Assembly: GCF_040364665.1 (NCBI RefSeq)
Contig: NZ_BAABWX010000008.1
Coordinates: 1 to 64,000, forward strand
Direction: 5' to 3'
Length of the DNA: 64,000 nucleotides
Source: Cognatishimia sp. WU-CL00825
GTDB lineage: Bacteria; Pseudomonadota; Alphaproteobacteria; Rhodobacterales; Rhodobacteraceae
Of the stretch, positions 36,384-44,593 are shown piece by piece; within the stretch, counting starts at the first letter, position 1; every line of letters starts with the position of its first letter. Position numbers and translations under genes: made by a program. The notes below the pieces were generated by a model. It saw nothing but the letters and a program-made list of their open reading frames with translations. It was not told the origin of the DNA and did no database searches.

Positions 36384-36749
36384 GGCAATATCTAAGGCCT
36401 TAATAAGGGTAATAAGGCATATTAAACCACGTCAGAGCCAGCGATAGAAGGGGCTGTGAGAAAGTATTTTATTGACACTCATGCATGAATTTTTCGTTTA
36501 AAGACAGTATTTTAATAAATCAATCTCGATGCCCCAACCGCGGAGCCACCCCAGGTTCACCCGCAGAGGCCACTCTTGTCATACGCGCAGCACCCTAGCC
36601 TCAGGCGTGGCCGCAAGCGTGATCTCAGGCGTTGCGCCAAACTCAGAGCAGAGCGGGCGCAGCGGTCACAAAATATTAGCGCTCTGCGCGGATCTCTTTC
36701 TGTGTTTCCGATGCCCTCGGCATCCCATTTCACACGCAAGGAGATCCGC
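36384..36749. other. Divergent promoter region between RTX glycanase and spike operon
   Basis: These 366 bases separate the minus-strand glycanase from the plus-strand ghsA-like gene. It is AT-rich at 36420-36530 and holds a TTGACA at 36472-36477 with an AT-rich stretch 18 bases on, a possible but weak -35/-10 pair for the plus strand. The last 60 bases form a structured leader, listed separately. A 58-codon in-frame extension upstream of the ghsA-like start exists but shows no protein-like composition. Confidence 0.45.
36688..36749 (+). promoter_or_regulatory. Leader hairpin that covers the ghsA-like ribosome binding site
   Basis: GCGGATCTCTTT (36688-36699) can pair over 12 positions (11 Watson-Crick, one G-U) with AAGGAGATCCGC (36738-36749). 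The right arm contains the whole Shine-Dalgarno AAGGAG (36738-36743) and ends at the base before the ATG. A second perfect hairpin, GATGCC-CTC-GGCATC (36710-36724), nests inside. When folded, the site would be closed to ribosomes, so translation probably needs an opener such as a protein, small RNA or co-transcriptional folding. The structure is read directly; the regulatory role is inference. Confidence 0.65.
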
Positions 36750-37010
36750 ATGCCTGACCCCTTTGGCACCCATAGTCCCGGTCTTGAAAGCCCGGCCTCT
36801 GATATCTTTTCCATTCTGCCAAACGACGGGGTCGACCTGACAACGGCCACCCGCGCCATCAATGTGGCGCAATCGGGCATGGTGCGGATCCAAACCGTTG
36901 GCGGCAGCACCGCCACGCTTTATGTGGCCGCAGGCATTGCCTTTCCGGTGCGGGCCCGCCGCGTTCTGGCCACGGGCACCGATGCCACTGGCATCGTGGG
37001 GCTGTTTTAA
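36750..37010 (+). CDS. ghsA: GTA head-spike base protein homologue (Rcc01079 family)
   Basis: An 86-residue protein of the small spike-base family named after Rhodobacter capsulatus Rcc01079 (GhsA). The features I recognise are the N-terminal MPDPFGTHSPGLESPASD, the acid-turn segment PNDGVDLTTATRAINV and the C-terminal barrel-like stretch VRARRVLATGTDATGIVGLF. In RcGTA particles GhsA forms the base of the head spikes, which help the particle adhere to the capsule of recipient cells. The start has a perfect AAGGAG at a 6-base spacing, within a predicted hairpin. The stop overlaps the next start (TAATG), so it is coupled to the ghsB-like gene. No capsid, portal or terminase genes are nearby. 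The family assignment is from memory of the family pattern, not from a search. Confidence 0.75.
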   Translation: MPDPFGTHSPGLESPASDIFSILPNDGVDLTTATRAINVAQSGMVRIQTVGGSTATLYVAAGIAFPVRARRVLATGTDATGIVGLF

Positions 37011-38326
37011 TGCAGATCACCGTGGGATTGGGGCTGGGCAGCACCGCGCTGACCGGGCCGGGGGCCGCCCCCAACATGGGCCTGGTCAAACCACAGAACC
37101 TTTATACAGCAGCCCAGGCGGATTTTTCTGAAACCGCCCATATCAATCTGCGCGGCAATTGGACGGTGGCCCAGGGGGATCTGCAACAGATCACCGGCAA
37201 TGGCAGCATGAATGATGTGCGCATGGATCTGGATACGCCCATTGTGGCGGGCCATCCCCATATTGCGCTTTGGCAGGCCGTGCCGGGCACCACTGGCACC
37301 TATCGCAGTCAATATGGCGGCGATGGCTCTTTATCTGGTGTCACCCTGTCGGGCGATGATCTGCGCCCCAAGTTTCACTGGACCCCAGCAGGCGATATCA
37401 CCGGCAATTACACCCGCTATGGCTGGAACCCCACCCATGATGCTCTGGATCTGCAGATCACCGATGTGGCGCTTTATGATCTGGCCACGGTAGACCCCAA
37501 TACGGTGGCTTGTGATGTGGTGCTGTGTTTGGGCGACAGCAATATGGGCAACGCTGTGTCTGATCTGGTGACTGACGCCAATCTGACCACGGCCTTTGAT
37601 CCGCGTGTCTGGTATATGCCCAGCCTGCGCATGTCACCCTATGCGTTTAACAACACTTATAGTCTGCGCCATGTGCCCCAGCCCTGTATCGAACCGGTGC
37701 AGGCCAGCAGCGGGGCCGCACGCATGTCACCCCTGCAAGCCTTTGGCGCGCAATTTGCCCCCTATGCCACAGAGCGCGGCCGGCCTGTGCTGCTGTTGTC
37801 CCTTGGGGATGCGGGCGCGGGATTAAATGGCAGCGAAGACTGGCGCAAATCCTCAGGCGTGGCGGTGACCGGTGGGCGCATGTATGGCGAAATGCTGGCC
37901 ATGGTGGCGGCGCTGCAGGCGCTTGGCCCGGCCCATCAGATCGTTGGGGCCATTGTGTCGATTGGGGCCAATGACACCACCGGGGCTGATTATAACACGG
38001 TCTGGGTGCCGCAAGCGACGCAATTTGTGGCAGATCTGCGGGCTGAACCGAGCCTAAACAACGCCAACTTGCCAATCGTTTGGCTGACACCAGGCAGTCA
38101 CTATGAGCCGATTTCCGGCGAAGACCGGGGCGCACGCATGATTGCTGCGATTGAAACTTTGGACCAAGACAGCGGGTCCGCCCAGGCCATCACCGGGCTC
38201 AAATCTGTCCGGCCGCCCAATGGCAATCAACTGACCCCAGGTGACGCCAGCGATCCGCATTTCAACGCCACAGGCATGCAGGCCAATGGGACTGTGATGG
38301 CAGATATGTTGCGGGGAATGCTATAA
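37010..38326 (+). CDS. ghsB: GTA head-spike fibre homologue with SGNH/sialate esterase-like domain (Rcc01080-like)
   Basis: A 438-residue protein encoded directly after the spike-base gene, as ghsB follows ghsA in Rhodobacter capsulatus. The N-terminal part (about residues 1-165) is beta-rich, with GNWTVAQGDLQQITG and NDVRMDLDTPIV. The rest is an SGNH hydrolase domain: nucleophile motif LGDSNMGNA (Ser177), block III SIGANDTTG near residue 326, and catalytic Asp415/His417 in SDPHFNATGMQANG. Such domains remove O-acetyl groups from sugars. No signal peptide is present, consistent with a particle component. Binding, and perhaps deacetylation, of the acylated capsule or exopolysaccharide is the natural hypothesis. 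A solitary carbohydrate esterase is the alternative. Confidence 0.75.
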   Translation: MQITVGLGLGSTALTGPGAAPNMGLVKPQNLYTAAQADFSETAHINLRGNWTVAQGDLQQITGNGSMNDVRMDLDTPIVAGHPHIALWQAVPGTTGTYRSQYGGDGSLSGVTLSGDDLRPKFHWTPAGDITGNYTRYGWNPTHDALDLQITDVALYDLATVDPNTVACDVVLCLGDSNMGNAVSDLVTDANLTTAFDPRVWYMPSLRMSPYAFNNTYSLRHVPQPCIEPVQASSGAARMSPLQAFGAQFAPYATERGRPVLLLSLGDAGAGLNGSEDWRKSSGVAVTGGRMYGEMLAMVAALQALGPAHQIVGAIVSIGANDTTGADYNTVWVPQATQFVADLRAEPSLNNANLPIVWLTPGSHYEPISGEDRGARMIAAIETLDQDSGSAQAITGLKSVRPPNGNQLTPGDASDPHFNATGMQANGTVMADMLRGML

Positions 38327-38377
38327 GTAACATAAGATAGATTACGCGCAACACTATCTGCAGCCTGAAACCGGTGC

Positions 38378-39388
38378 TCAGATCTTAAAATAGTCTCTAT
38401 ACCAGCCCACAAAGGCTGCGACGCCTTCGGGAACCTCGGTGCTGGGCGCATAGCCTGTGAGGCTGTTCAACAAAGAGGTATCCGCCCAGGTGGCTGGCAC
38501 ATCGCCGGGCTGCATCGCCATCATATTACATTGGGCTTTGCGCCCCAGCGCTGTTTCCAAGGCACGGATGAAATCCATCAACTGCGTGGGTTTAGAGTTG
38601 CCGATATTCACCACCCGGTGCGGAGCCACAGGCGACAGGCTGTCATACCCCCCCACACTGTCAGTGCCCGGAGGCACATCCATCAGCTGACGCATGCCCT
38701 CGACGATATCATCCACATAGGTGAAATCACGCTGCATATCGCCGCCATTATACACGTCAATCGCCTCGCCGTTCAAAATCGCCTTGGTGAATTTAAACAG
38801 CGCCATATCGGGCCGTCCCCATGGGCCATAGACCGTGAAAAACCGCAGCATGGTGATCGGCAGATCATAGAGATGCGCATAGGAATGGCTCATCGCCTCA
38901 TTGGCCATTTTGGTGGCCGCATAAAACGACATCTGCGCGCTTGTCTTATCGGTCTCGCGATAGGGCATCTGGGTATTGGCCCCATAGGCTGACGAGGTCG
39001 AGGCCATCAGCATATGTTTGGGCGGATGGGCGCGGGCGGCCTCGATCAGCTCAAACACCCCCATCAGATTGGCCTCGGCATAGGCGCGCGGGTTGTCGAT
39101 CGAATAGCGCACCCCGGCCTGGGCGGCGAGATGGATCACCGCCTCAAAGCCATGGGTCGCAAACAGATCCAGCAACAGGCCCGGTGTTTCCACCTTGCCG
39201 GTGATGGCGGTGAAATCCGCATGTGGGGTCAGTTGATCCAAACGTGCCTGTTTCAGCGCCGGGTCATAATAGTCATTCAGACTGTCGACCCCCACCACCA
39301 AATAGCCATCCGCCAGCAGACGCTGACACATATGAAAACCAATAAACCCGGCCGCGCCGGTCACCAAGACGGAAGGTTTTTCAGCCAC
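38378..39388 (-). CDS. UDP-glucuronate 4-epimerase (NAD-dependent epimerase)
   Basis: A 336-residue cytosolic short-chain dehydrogenase converting UDP-glucuronate to UDP-galacturonate, using the product of the dehydrogenase at 1.3-2.6 kb. It has the Rossmann motif VTGAAGFIGFH near residues 10-19, GVDSLNDYYDPALKQAR, the catalytic STSSAYGANTQMPY and YAATKMANE (Tyr-xxx-Lys), then RFFTVYGPWGRPDMALFKF and GDMQRDFTYVDDIVEG, diagnostic of the CapI/LpsL-type uronate epimerases. It starts at GTG 39388 with AAGGAG upstream. Upstream of it on the same strand lies kdsA, 17 bases away, so it may be the last gene of the kds operon. Confidence 0.92.
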   Translation of the reverse strand: MAEKPSVLVTGAAGFIGFHMCQRLLADGYLVVGVDSLNDYYDPALKQARLDQLTPHADFTAITGKVETPGLLLDLFATHGFEAVIHLAAQAGVRYSIDNPRAYAEANLMGVFELIEAARAHPPKHMLMASTSSAYGANTQMPYRETDKTSAQMSFYAATKMANEAMSHSYAHLYDLPITMLRFFTVYGPWGRPDMALFKFTKAILNGEAIDVYNGGDMQRDFTYVDDIVEGMRQLMDVPPGTDSVGGYDSLSPVAPHRVVNIGNSKPTQLMDFIRALETALGRKAQCNMMAMQPGDVPATWADTSLLNSLTGYAPSTEVPEGVAAFVGWYRDYFKI

Positions 39389-39405
39389 GTTAGGCTCCTT
39401 TTGAC

Positions 39406-40233
39406 TTACAGCTCCTTGCGCAGCGCATCAAAGGCGCGCAGCTCGCTGATCAGATCTGCCATTTGATCCACCGGGATCATATTGGGGCCGTCGCTTGGGG
39501 CCTGATCCGGGTCTTGGTGGGTTTCAATAAACAGCGCAGACACGCCCACAGCACAGGCCGCCCGCGCCAAAACCGGGGCAAATTCACGTTGCCCGCCCGA
39601 GGTTGTCCCCTGACCACCCGGCTGTTGCACCGAATGGGTCACGTCAAACACCACCGGATAGCCGGTGGCGGCCATGGTCGGCAGCCCGCGAAAATCGCTG
39701 ACCAACGTGTTATAGCCAAAGGATGTGCCGCGATCACACAGCATGATGTTTTCATTGCCGGTGCTGGCGATTTTTTCCGCCACATTGCCCATGTCCCAAG
39801 GGGCCAGAAACTGCCCCTTTTTGACATTGATCGCAGCACCAGTTTGACCCGCGGCCAGCAGTAAATCGGTCTGGCGGCACAAAAACGCCGGGATCTGGAT
39901 GACATCACAGACCTCGGCGGCGGGCGCGCACTGATCGGCCGTATGCACATCGGTCAGGATCGGGCAGCCAAACTCAGCTTTGATCTGGCCCAAGATCTTA
40001 AGACCCTCATCCATGCCCAAACCCCGTTGGGTGGTGATCGAGCTGCGGTTGGCCTTGTCGTAGCTGGCTTTGAAAATGAACTCTGTGCCAGAGACCGCGC
40101 AGGCCTCGGCGATCTTTTCGGCCATCATGCGCGCATGATCCAGACTTTCCAGCTGGCACGGTCCGGTGATCAGCGCAAAGGGATTGGGGCCGCCAATTGC
40201 GATGTCACCGATGGTTACGATTTTCTCTTGCAT
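39406..40233 (-). CDS. kdsA: 3-deoxy-8-phosphooctulonate synthase (KDO-8-P synthase)
   Basis: Condenses arabinose-5-phosphate and phosphoenolpyruvate to KDO-8-phosphate. The 275-residue TIM barrel has [11 protein letters not shown] near residue 26, the conserved [40 protein letters not shown] and [11 protein letters not shown] with the capsule/LPS KdsA pattern. ATG 40233 overlaps the kdsB stop (TGATG); a GTG one codon upstream is the alternative. A second chromosomal kdsA for LPS often exists elsewhere, and this copy next to kdsB, kdsD and kps genes suggests capsule-dedicated KDO supply. Confidence 0.96.
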   Translation of the reverse strand: MQEKIVTIGDIAIGGPNPFALITGPCQLESLDHARMMAEKIAEACAVSGTEFIFKASYDKANRSSITTQRGLGMDEGLKILGQIKAEFGCPILTDVHTADQCAPAAEVCDVIQIPAFLCRQTDLLLAAGQTGAAINVKKGQFLAPWDMGNVAEKIASTGNENIMLCDRGTSFGYNTLVSDFRGLPTMAATGYPVVFDVTHSVQQPGGQGTTSGGQREFAPVLARAACAVGVSALFIETHQDPDQAPSDGPNMIPVDQMADLISELRAFDALRKEL

Positions 40234-41024
40234 CACAGATCCTTCAATACGCTTTCAATCCGGGGCACGTCCTCGGGGTTATTAAGCTCCCAGAACACCC
40301 GGCCTTTGCCCTGCACAATCACGCAGCGCAGCTTGGTGTCATTGACCAGAAACCGCAGCTGTTCGAGCCCCTCAAGGGTCTCAAGCGCACTCACTGGCCA
40401 GCTGGTATAGGCGGCCAAAGCCTCGGGGCGATAGGCATAGACACCGACGTGATGATAGACCGGAATATCTGTTTCGGGCACTTTATCAGGGTCTATAAAG
40501 GGCAAAACCTCTTTGGAAAAATACAGCGCATGGCCCTTGGCGTTAAACACCGCTGTGGTGCCGCCGACGCGGCCAGCTTTGCGGTCTTCGGTAAAATGGC
40601 CATAGGTCAGCGGGTCACATTGCAACACAGGCGTCGCCACCTGCGCCTCGGGGTCAGCTTTCATGGCGGCGATCAGATCTTCGACAAACCAAGCCGGTGT
40701 CAGCGGCGCATCGCCCTGCAGGTTCACAATCAGATCGGCCTGAATGTCAGCCCTGGCCAAAGCATCCGCACAGCGCGCAGTGCCGTTTTCACAGGCCTCT
40801 GAGGTCATGATGACATCGGCGCCAAAATCCTCGGCCGCCGCTTTGATGCGCGCATCATCGGTGGCGACATAAACCCCATCGACACCTTTGACGCCCATCG
40901 CGGCTTCCCAGCTCATGCGGATCAGGCTTTTGCGGCTGCCATCGGGCAGGGTCAGTTCTGCCAGAGGTTTGCCGGGATAGCGCGTCGAGGCATAACGCGC
41001 GGGAATGATAATAACTGTTTTCAT
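40233..41024 (-). CDS. kdsB: CMP-KDO synthetase
   Basis: Activates KDO with CTP to CMP-KDO, the donor for the KDO linker that anchors ABC-exported capsules to lipid. The 263-residue protein begins [21 protein letters not shown] and has YVATDDARI near residue 52, ETCANGTA-type [28 protein letters not shown] and HVGVYAYR, all KdsB signatures. Its start overlaps the kdsD stop by 4 bases (ATGA at 41021-41024) and its stop overlaps the kdsA start, so the three kds genes are translationally coupled. KDO-8-P phosphatase (kdsC) is not in the window. Confidence 0.95.
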   Translation of the reverse strand: MKTVIIIPARYASTRYPGKPLAELTLPDGSRKSLIRMSWEAAMGVKGVDGVYVATDDARIKAAAEDFGADVIMTSEACENGTARCADALARADIQADLIVNLQGDAPLTPAWFVEDLIAAMKADPEAQVATPVLQCDPLTYGHFTEDRKAGRVGGTTAVFNAKGHALYFSKEVLPFIDPDKVPETDIPVYHHVGVYAYRPEALAAYTSWPVSALETLEGLEQLRFLVNDTKLRCVIVQGKGRVFWELNNPEDVPRIESVLKDL

Positions 41025-42019
41025 GCGATACCTGCGCGCAAAAGATCATGGATATGCAGAATGCCAACGGGGCGGCCTGCGTCATCGGTCACCGCAAGGG
41101 CCCCGATTTTACGGTCATTCAGAATGGCCAACGCCTGCGCACCCAACAGCTCTGGCTGCACGGTTACAGGCTCTGTATTGGCGATTTCACCGGCGGTCTT
41201 GCCCATCAACACATCCATGTTGCGGCGCAAATCCCCATCCGAAATCACGCCTTTCAGCCGCCCGTCTTCCAGCACCAGCGCCACGCCAAAGCCTTTGGAG
41301 GTCATGGTCAGCAACACATCCGACATCGGCGCATCTGCGGCGACAATCGGCAGACGATCCGCCCCATGCATGACGTCTTGCACGCGGGTCAGCTGGCTGC
41401 CCAGCTTACCGCCCGGATGAAACACATGAAATTCATCAGCGCTAAAGCCGCGTTGTTCCATCACCGCCACCGACAGCGCATCCCCCAAAGCCAATGTCAA
41501 AGTGGTCGAGGTGGTTGGGGCTTTGCCAATCGTGCAAACCTCGGGAATTTTCGGCAGAGCCAGGCGGTAATCCGCGGCCTGCATCAAGGTGCTGTCAGGA
41601 TTGGATGAAATCGCAATCAGCGGAATGTTAAAGCGCCGGGTATAAAGCGTGATGTCGCGCAGCTCGGCGGTTTCGCCAGAATTTGAGATCAGAATACACA
41701 GGTCATGGCGCGTGACCATGCCCAGATCCCCATGGCTGGCCTCGGCCCCATGCACAAAATAGCTGGGCGTGCCGGTGCTGGCAAAAGTGGCGGCAATCTT
41801 ACGGCCAATATGACCGGATTTTCCGACACCCGACACCACAACGCGGCCCTTGATTTCAAGGATCCGCTGCACCGCTTGGACAAAATCTCCAGGCAAATTC
41901 TGCGCCATCTGCTGCAGCGCGGCGGCTTCTTTTTCCAGCACAGATTGTGCGACCCGGGTCACCGCTTGCGCATTCAGGTGTGCCGAATTTCCCGGCCCTG
42001 CTTCACTCAACACAGACAT
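41021..42019 (-). CDS. kdsD: Arabinose-5-phosphate isomerase (KdsD/KpsF)
   Basis: Makes arabinose-5-phosphate from ribulose-5-phosphate, the entry step of KDO synthesis. The 332-residue protein has an SIS domain (about residues 45-180) with VVSGVGKSGHIGRKIAATFASTGTPS and the SNSGETAEL loop, then two CBS domains (about 205-330) containing DVMHGADRLP and GVISDGDLRR. I chose ATG 42019, which has AAAGAGG upstream; a GTG one codon earlier is possible. First gene of the kdsD-kdsB-kdsA operon, divergent from the export lipoprotein gene. Its place in a capsule locus matches the KpsF paralogue. Confidence 0.94.
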   Translation of the reverse strand: MSVLSEAGPGNSAHLNAQAVTRVAQSVLEKEAAALQQMAQNLPGDFVQAVQRILEIKGRVVVSGVGKSGHIGRKIAATFASTGTPSYFVHGAEASHGDLGMVTRHDLCILISNSGETAELRDITLYTRRFNIPLIAISSNPDSTLMQAADYRLALPKIPEVCTIGKAPTTSTTLTLALGDALSVAVMEQRGFSADEFHVFHPGGKLGSQLTRVQDVMHGADRLPIVAADAPMSDVLLTMTSKGFGVALVLEDGRLKGVISDGDLRRNMDVLMGKTAGEIANTEPVTVQPELLGAQALAILNDRKIGALAVTDDAGRPVGILHIHDLLRAGIA

Positions 42020-42232
42020 CACTGACCTCTTTCATCGCTTCTCAGAGTTCTGCCTCGTGGTAGCAGTCACCAGAAATGACCACAACAAACAATCCAAGCC
42101 TTCCCCCATTGCCGCGCAATGGACCTGAAACCCACACCCCGGCAGATGATCTTTTGAAACAGAGTTTTTAGCCTGTCCATGACGCGCCCGCCTCGCTAGA
42201 AGGAAGCAAATAACTTTCTTCGGCGGATCCTT

Positions 42233-43339
42233 GTGACGTTCTTTTTCAAAATCTTTGCACTTTGCATATCCCTTGCAACATTGACCGGATGTGCCATCCC
42301 ACGCGGGGCGGCATTGTCAGATGAAATCCTGAAAGAACAAGATGCCGCCGACCCGGCCTATCAGGTTGTCACGGTGTCGCAGGACAATATCCAGCGTCTG
42401 ATGGCCTGGCCAGAAACCGGCAACAGCTTTCGGTGGATCAACAAAAGAAATGGGCCTGCCAGCCCGCTGATCCGCACCGGAGACCGCATCACCGTCTCTA
42501 TCTGGGACAATCAAAGCAACTCATTGTTGACCGCGCCCTCATCCAAGCAAGCCACCCTGCCCGATCTGGAAGTCTCCCCCACCGGCAAGATCTTCATCCC
42601 CTATCTTGGAGATGTCGAAATCCGCAATATGACACCAGATCAGGCCCGGCAAAAAATCCAATTTGCCCTAGAGGCCATTGTGCCCTCCGCACAGGTGCAA
42701 ATGAACCTTGTCGCCGGGCAACAGAACTCGGTTGATCTGATCAGCGGTGTCGCCCGCCCCGGCACCTATCCACTGCCCAATCGCAATTACGCCCTGCTCA
42801 GCCTGATCGCGCAAAGCGGCGGCATTCAATCCACATTGCGCAATCCGGTTGTCCGGTTGATCCGCCAAGGCAAACGCTATGAAATTCCGGTTGACCAACT
42901 GAAGTCAGACCCGAAATTTGACATCACTTTGCGCGGAAACGACAAGGTTTTGATCGAGCAAGACACCCGCTATTTCACCGCGCTGGGGGCCACTGGCCGA
43001 GAAGAGCTGGTCCATTTCCCGCGGGCTAACGTCACCGCACTCGAAGCCATGTCGATGATTGGCGGCCTGTCAGATCAACGGGCAAACCTGAATGCTGTTC
43101 TGCTGCTGAGAGACTATTCTAAGGCCGATATCAAGCCCAACGGCCCGCAAAAGCAGCAGGTGGTGTTTGTGTTTGATCTCACCTCGGCAGACGGGCTCTT
43201 TGCCGCCCGCAAGTTCCACATCCAACCGCAAGACACGCTCTTGGCGACCGAAACCGTGATCACATCAGCCCGCACCGTGCTGGGCGTGATTGGGGCGGCG
43301 ATCGGGGTAAGCAATGCCGCCAGCAATCTGGTGAACTAG
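42233..43339 (+). CDS. Capsule outer-membrane export lipoprotein (Wza/CtrA/BexD type)
   Basis: A 368-residue OPX protein forming the outer-membrane channel for the ABC-exported capsule. It opens with a lipoprotein signal ending LATLTGC (Cys20). The polysaccharide export domain runs about residues 75-165 (RTGDRITVSIWDN, SPTGKIFIPYLGDVEI). Two SLBB-type segments follow (VDLISGVARPGTYPLPNRNYALLSLI and FTALGATGREELVHFPRANVTALEAM). It ends in a short hydrophobic C-terminal stretch as in outer-membrane OPX proteins. The start is GTG 42233 with GGCGGA upstream. It is divergent from the kds operon and should work with the KpsE/KpsM/KpsT proteins encoded at 60.6-63.4 kb. Confidence 0.9.
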   Translation: MTFFFKIFALCISLATLTGCAIPRGAALSDEILKEQDAADPAYQVVTVSQDNIQRLMAWPETGNSFRWINKRNGPASPLIRTGDRITVSIWDNQSNSLLTAPSSKQATLPDLEVSPTGKIFIPYLGDVEIRNMTPDQARQKIQFALEAIVPSAQVQMNLVAGQQNSVDLISGVARPGTYPLPNRNYALLSLIAQSGGIQSTLRNPVVRLIRQGKRYEIPVDQLKSDPKFDITLRGNDKVLIEQDTRYFTALGATGREELVHFPRANVTALEAMSMIGGLSDQRANLNAVLLLRDYSKADIKPNGPQKQQVVFVFDLTSADGLFAARKFHIQPQDTLLATETVITSARTVLGVIGAAIGVSNAASNLVN

Positions 43340-43376
43340 CGCCGCCCACGCCCAGACATCCCGCCAGATGGCCGCC

Positions 43377-44459
43377 TCAGAACCAGCGGCCGATGGCCAT
43401 ATAGTCTGTCGCCACATCAACCGTGGCGCTTGCGGCCCGCCAGAACCGGGGGGTAAACCCGGTTGCCGTCAGCGCCGCATGCCCGATTGGCAGCGCGTCT
43501 GCTGTGCCCAGATCCCCCCCCGACAGTGTCAGCCGCGGTGGGGCTGAAAACCCGGTTGCAAACAAGCGGGTCGCGCCGCTGTCTGATCGATAGCCACCGG
43601 CAAATCCAACCGTGATATCAACCGCGGCCGCCGTGTATTCTCCGGCACAGATCTGGGTGCCATCTGCAAAGCGCAAGTAGCTGCCGTTGGCATTGCTGCC
43701 GCTTTCCAACAGGGCCCCCGTGGGCACCCCGGCGTTCTCTGACACAGGCCCCAGAATATTGCCCGGCCCATATCCCCAGTCTGCGCGCATCAATCGTCCG
43801 GCGGAAAAATCAGCGGAATCCTGTTGCACCGCGGCCCCAGAAACATGCGCCGTTGTGGCGTCAAATCGCAGGGCTTCGGTCCAGACGCTGCCATCGGGGC
43901 TGATCTTAATGGCCAGATCTTCATTGCCTGCCAGCCCCAGCTCGGCGCGCCCTGACCAATTGCTTTGAAACACCAAGCTGGCCGTATCCGTTGCCGTGGC
44001 TTTATTTAAACGCATGCGATGATCTGACCCCGCATGGGTAAACAGGCTGCCCGCGGCCCCCACCGCCAGACGGTCCGCCGCGCTGGCCGTGGCATTCACC
44101 CCCAATTGGTCAAAGCGATCACGGGGTGCCGCCCAACTGCCCGCCGCAAAGACCAGCTGTAGCCCCTCGTTTTGCACAAAGACCCGCCAGCCTTCTTGGG
44201 GGGGCAGAAACAGCCACCCTGTGCCCTGCCAGACCGCAATGCTATTGTCTTGCGAAGCCCAGGCTCCCACAGCCCCCACCGCCACAAGATGGCCCGCCCC
44301 TGCTGTGGGCGCAGCGGGGGGTTGGGTGCGGTCACGGTCCAACACAACCGGCTGCACCAAAGCATCCAGCACCTCTAGGGCCGTATTATGGGTCACATGT
44401 TTTTGCGCCTGCGCCGGCTGAATGAACGGCAGGGCAAGACGGGGCGAAGTCTCTGGCAT
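43377..44459 (-). CDS. DUF2793 protein, tail-fibre-like (GTA/phage type)
   Basis: A 360-residue protein with the DUF2793 N-terminus: PRLALPFIQPAQAQKHVTHNTALEVLDALVQ, then AVWQGTGWLFLPPQEGWRVFVQNEG (about residues 5-125). The middle contains tail-fibre-like segments (MRLNKATATDTASLVFQSNWSGRAELGLAGNEDLAIKISPDGSVW). The end, SYLRFADGTQICAGE and the following beta-rich module, resembles phage tail-fibre tips. DUF2793 occurs in phage and GTA tail fibres of Rhodobacterales; as I recall, RcGTA has such a protein encoded outside its main cluster. A GGAGAC ribosome binding site precedes ATG 44459. No phage structural genes flank it. It converges with the capsule export lipoprotein gene. Confidence 0.82.
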   Translation of the reverse strand: MPETSPRLALPFIQPAQAQKHVTHNTALEVLDALVQPVVLDRDRTQPPAAPTAGAGHLVAVGAVGAWASQDNSIAVWQGTGWLFLPPQEGWRVFVQNEGLQLVFAAGSWAAPRDRFDQLGVNATASAADRLAVGAAGSLFTHAGSDHRMRLNKATATDTASLVFQSNWSGRAELGLAGNEDLAIKISPDGSVWTEALRFDATTAHVSGAAVQQDSADFSAGRLMRADWGYGPGNILGPVSENAGVPTGALLESGSNANGSYLRFADGTQICAGEYTAAAVDITVGFAGGYRSDSGATRLFATGFSAPPRLTLSGGDLGTADALPIGHAALTATGFTPRFWRAASATVDVATDYMAIGRWF

Positions 44460-44543
44460 GATCTGTCTCCGATAGGGTCCGCATCAGCCTATGAAGAAGG
44501 CCCTAACAAGCCCTGAGACCCCCGCACGACCCCGCCGCAACGC

Positions 44544-44568
44544 AAAACAGGGCCCCGCAGGGCCCTGT
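44544..44568 (-). terminator. Rho-independent terminator of the second RTX subtilase
   Basis: ACAGGGCCC (44547-44555) and GGGCCCTGT (44560-44568) form a perfect 9-bp stem with a CGCA loop. On the minus strand it is followed by TTTTGCG. It lies 26 bases past the stop at 44594. Confidence 0.85.
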
Positions 44569-44593
44569 CATAGACATTCCATTGGTGGGGGAA

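Noticed and set aside
36472-36501. TTGACA with an AT-rich -10-like stretch 18 bases on
   Set aside because: The -10 match is poor (GTTTAA) and the site is about 250 bases from the gene, so I mention it only within the intergenic entry and do not call a promoter.
36750-44459. A prophage, suggested by spike-like and tail-fibre-like genes
   Set aside because: No integrase, terminase, portal, capsid, tail-tube or lysis genes are present. The intervening genes are all polysaccharide genes.
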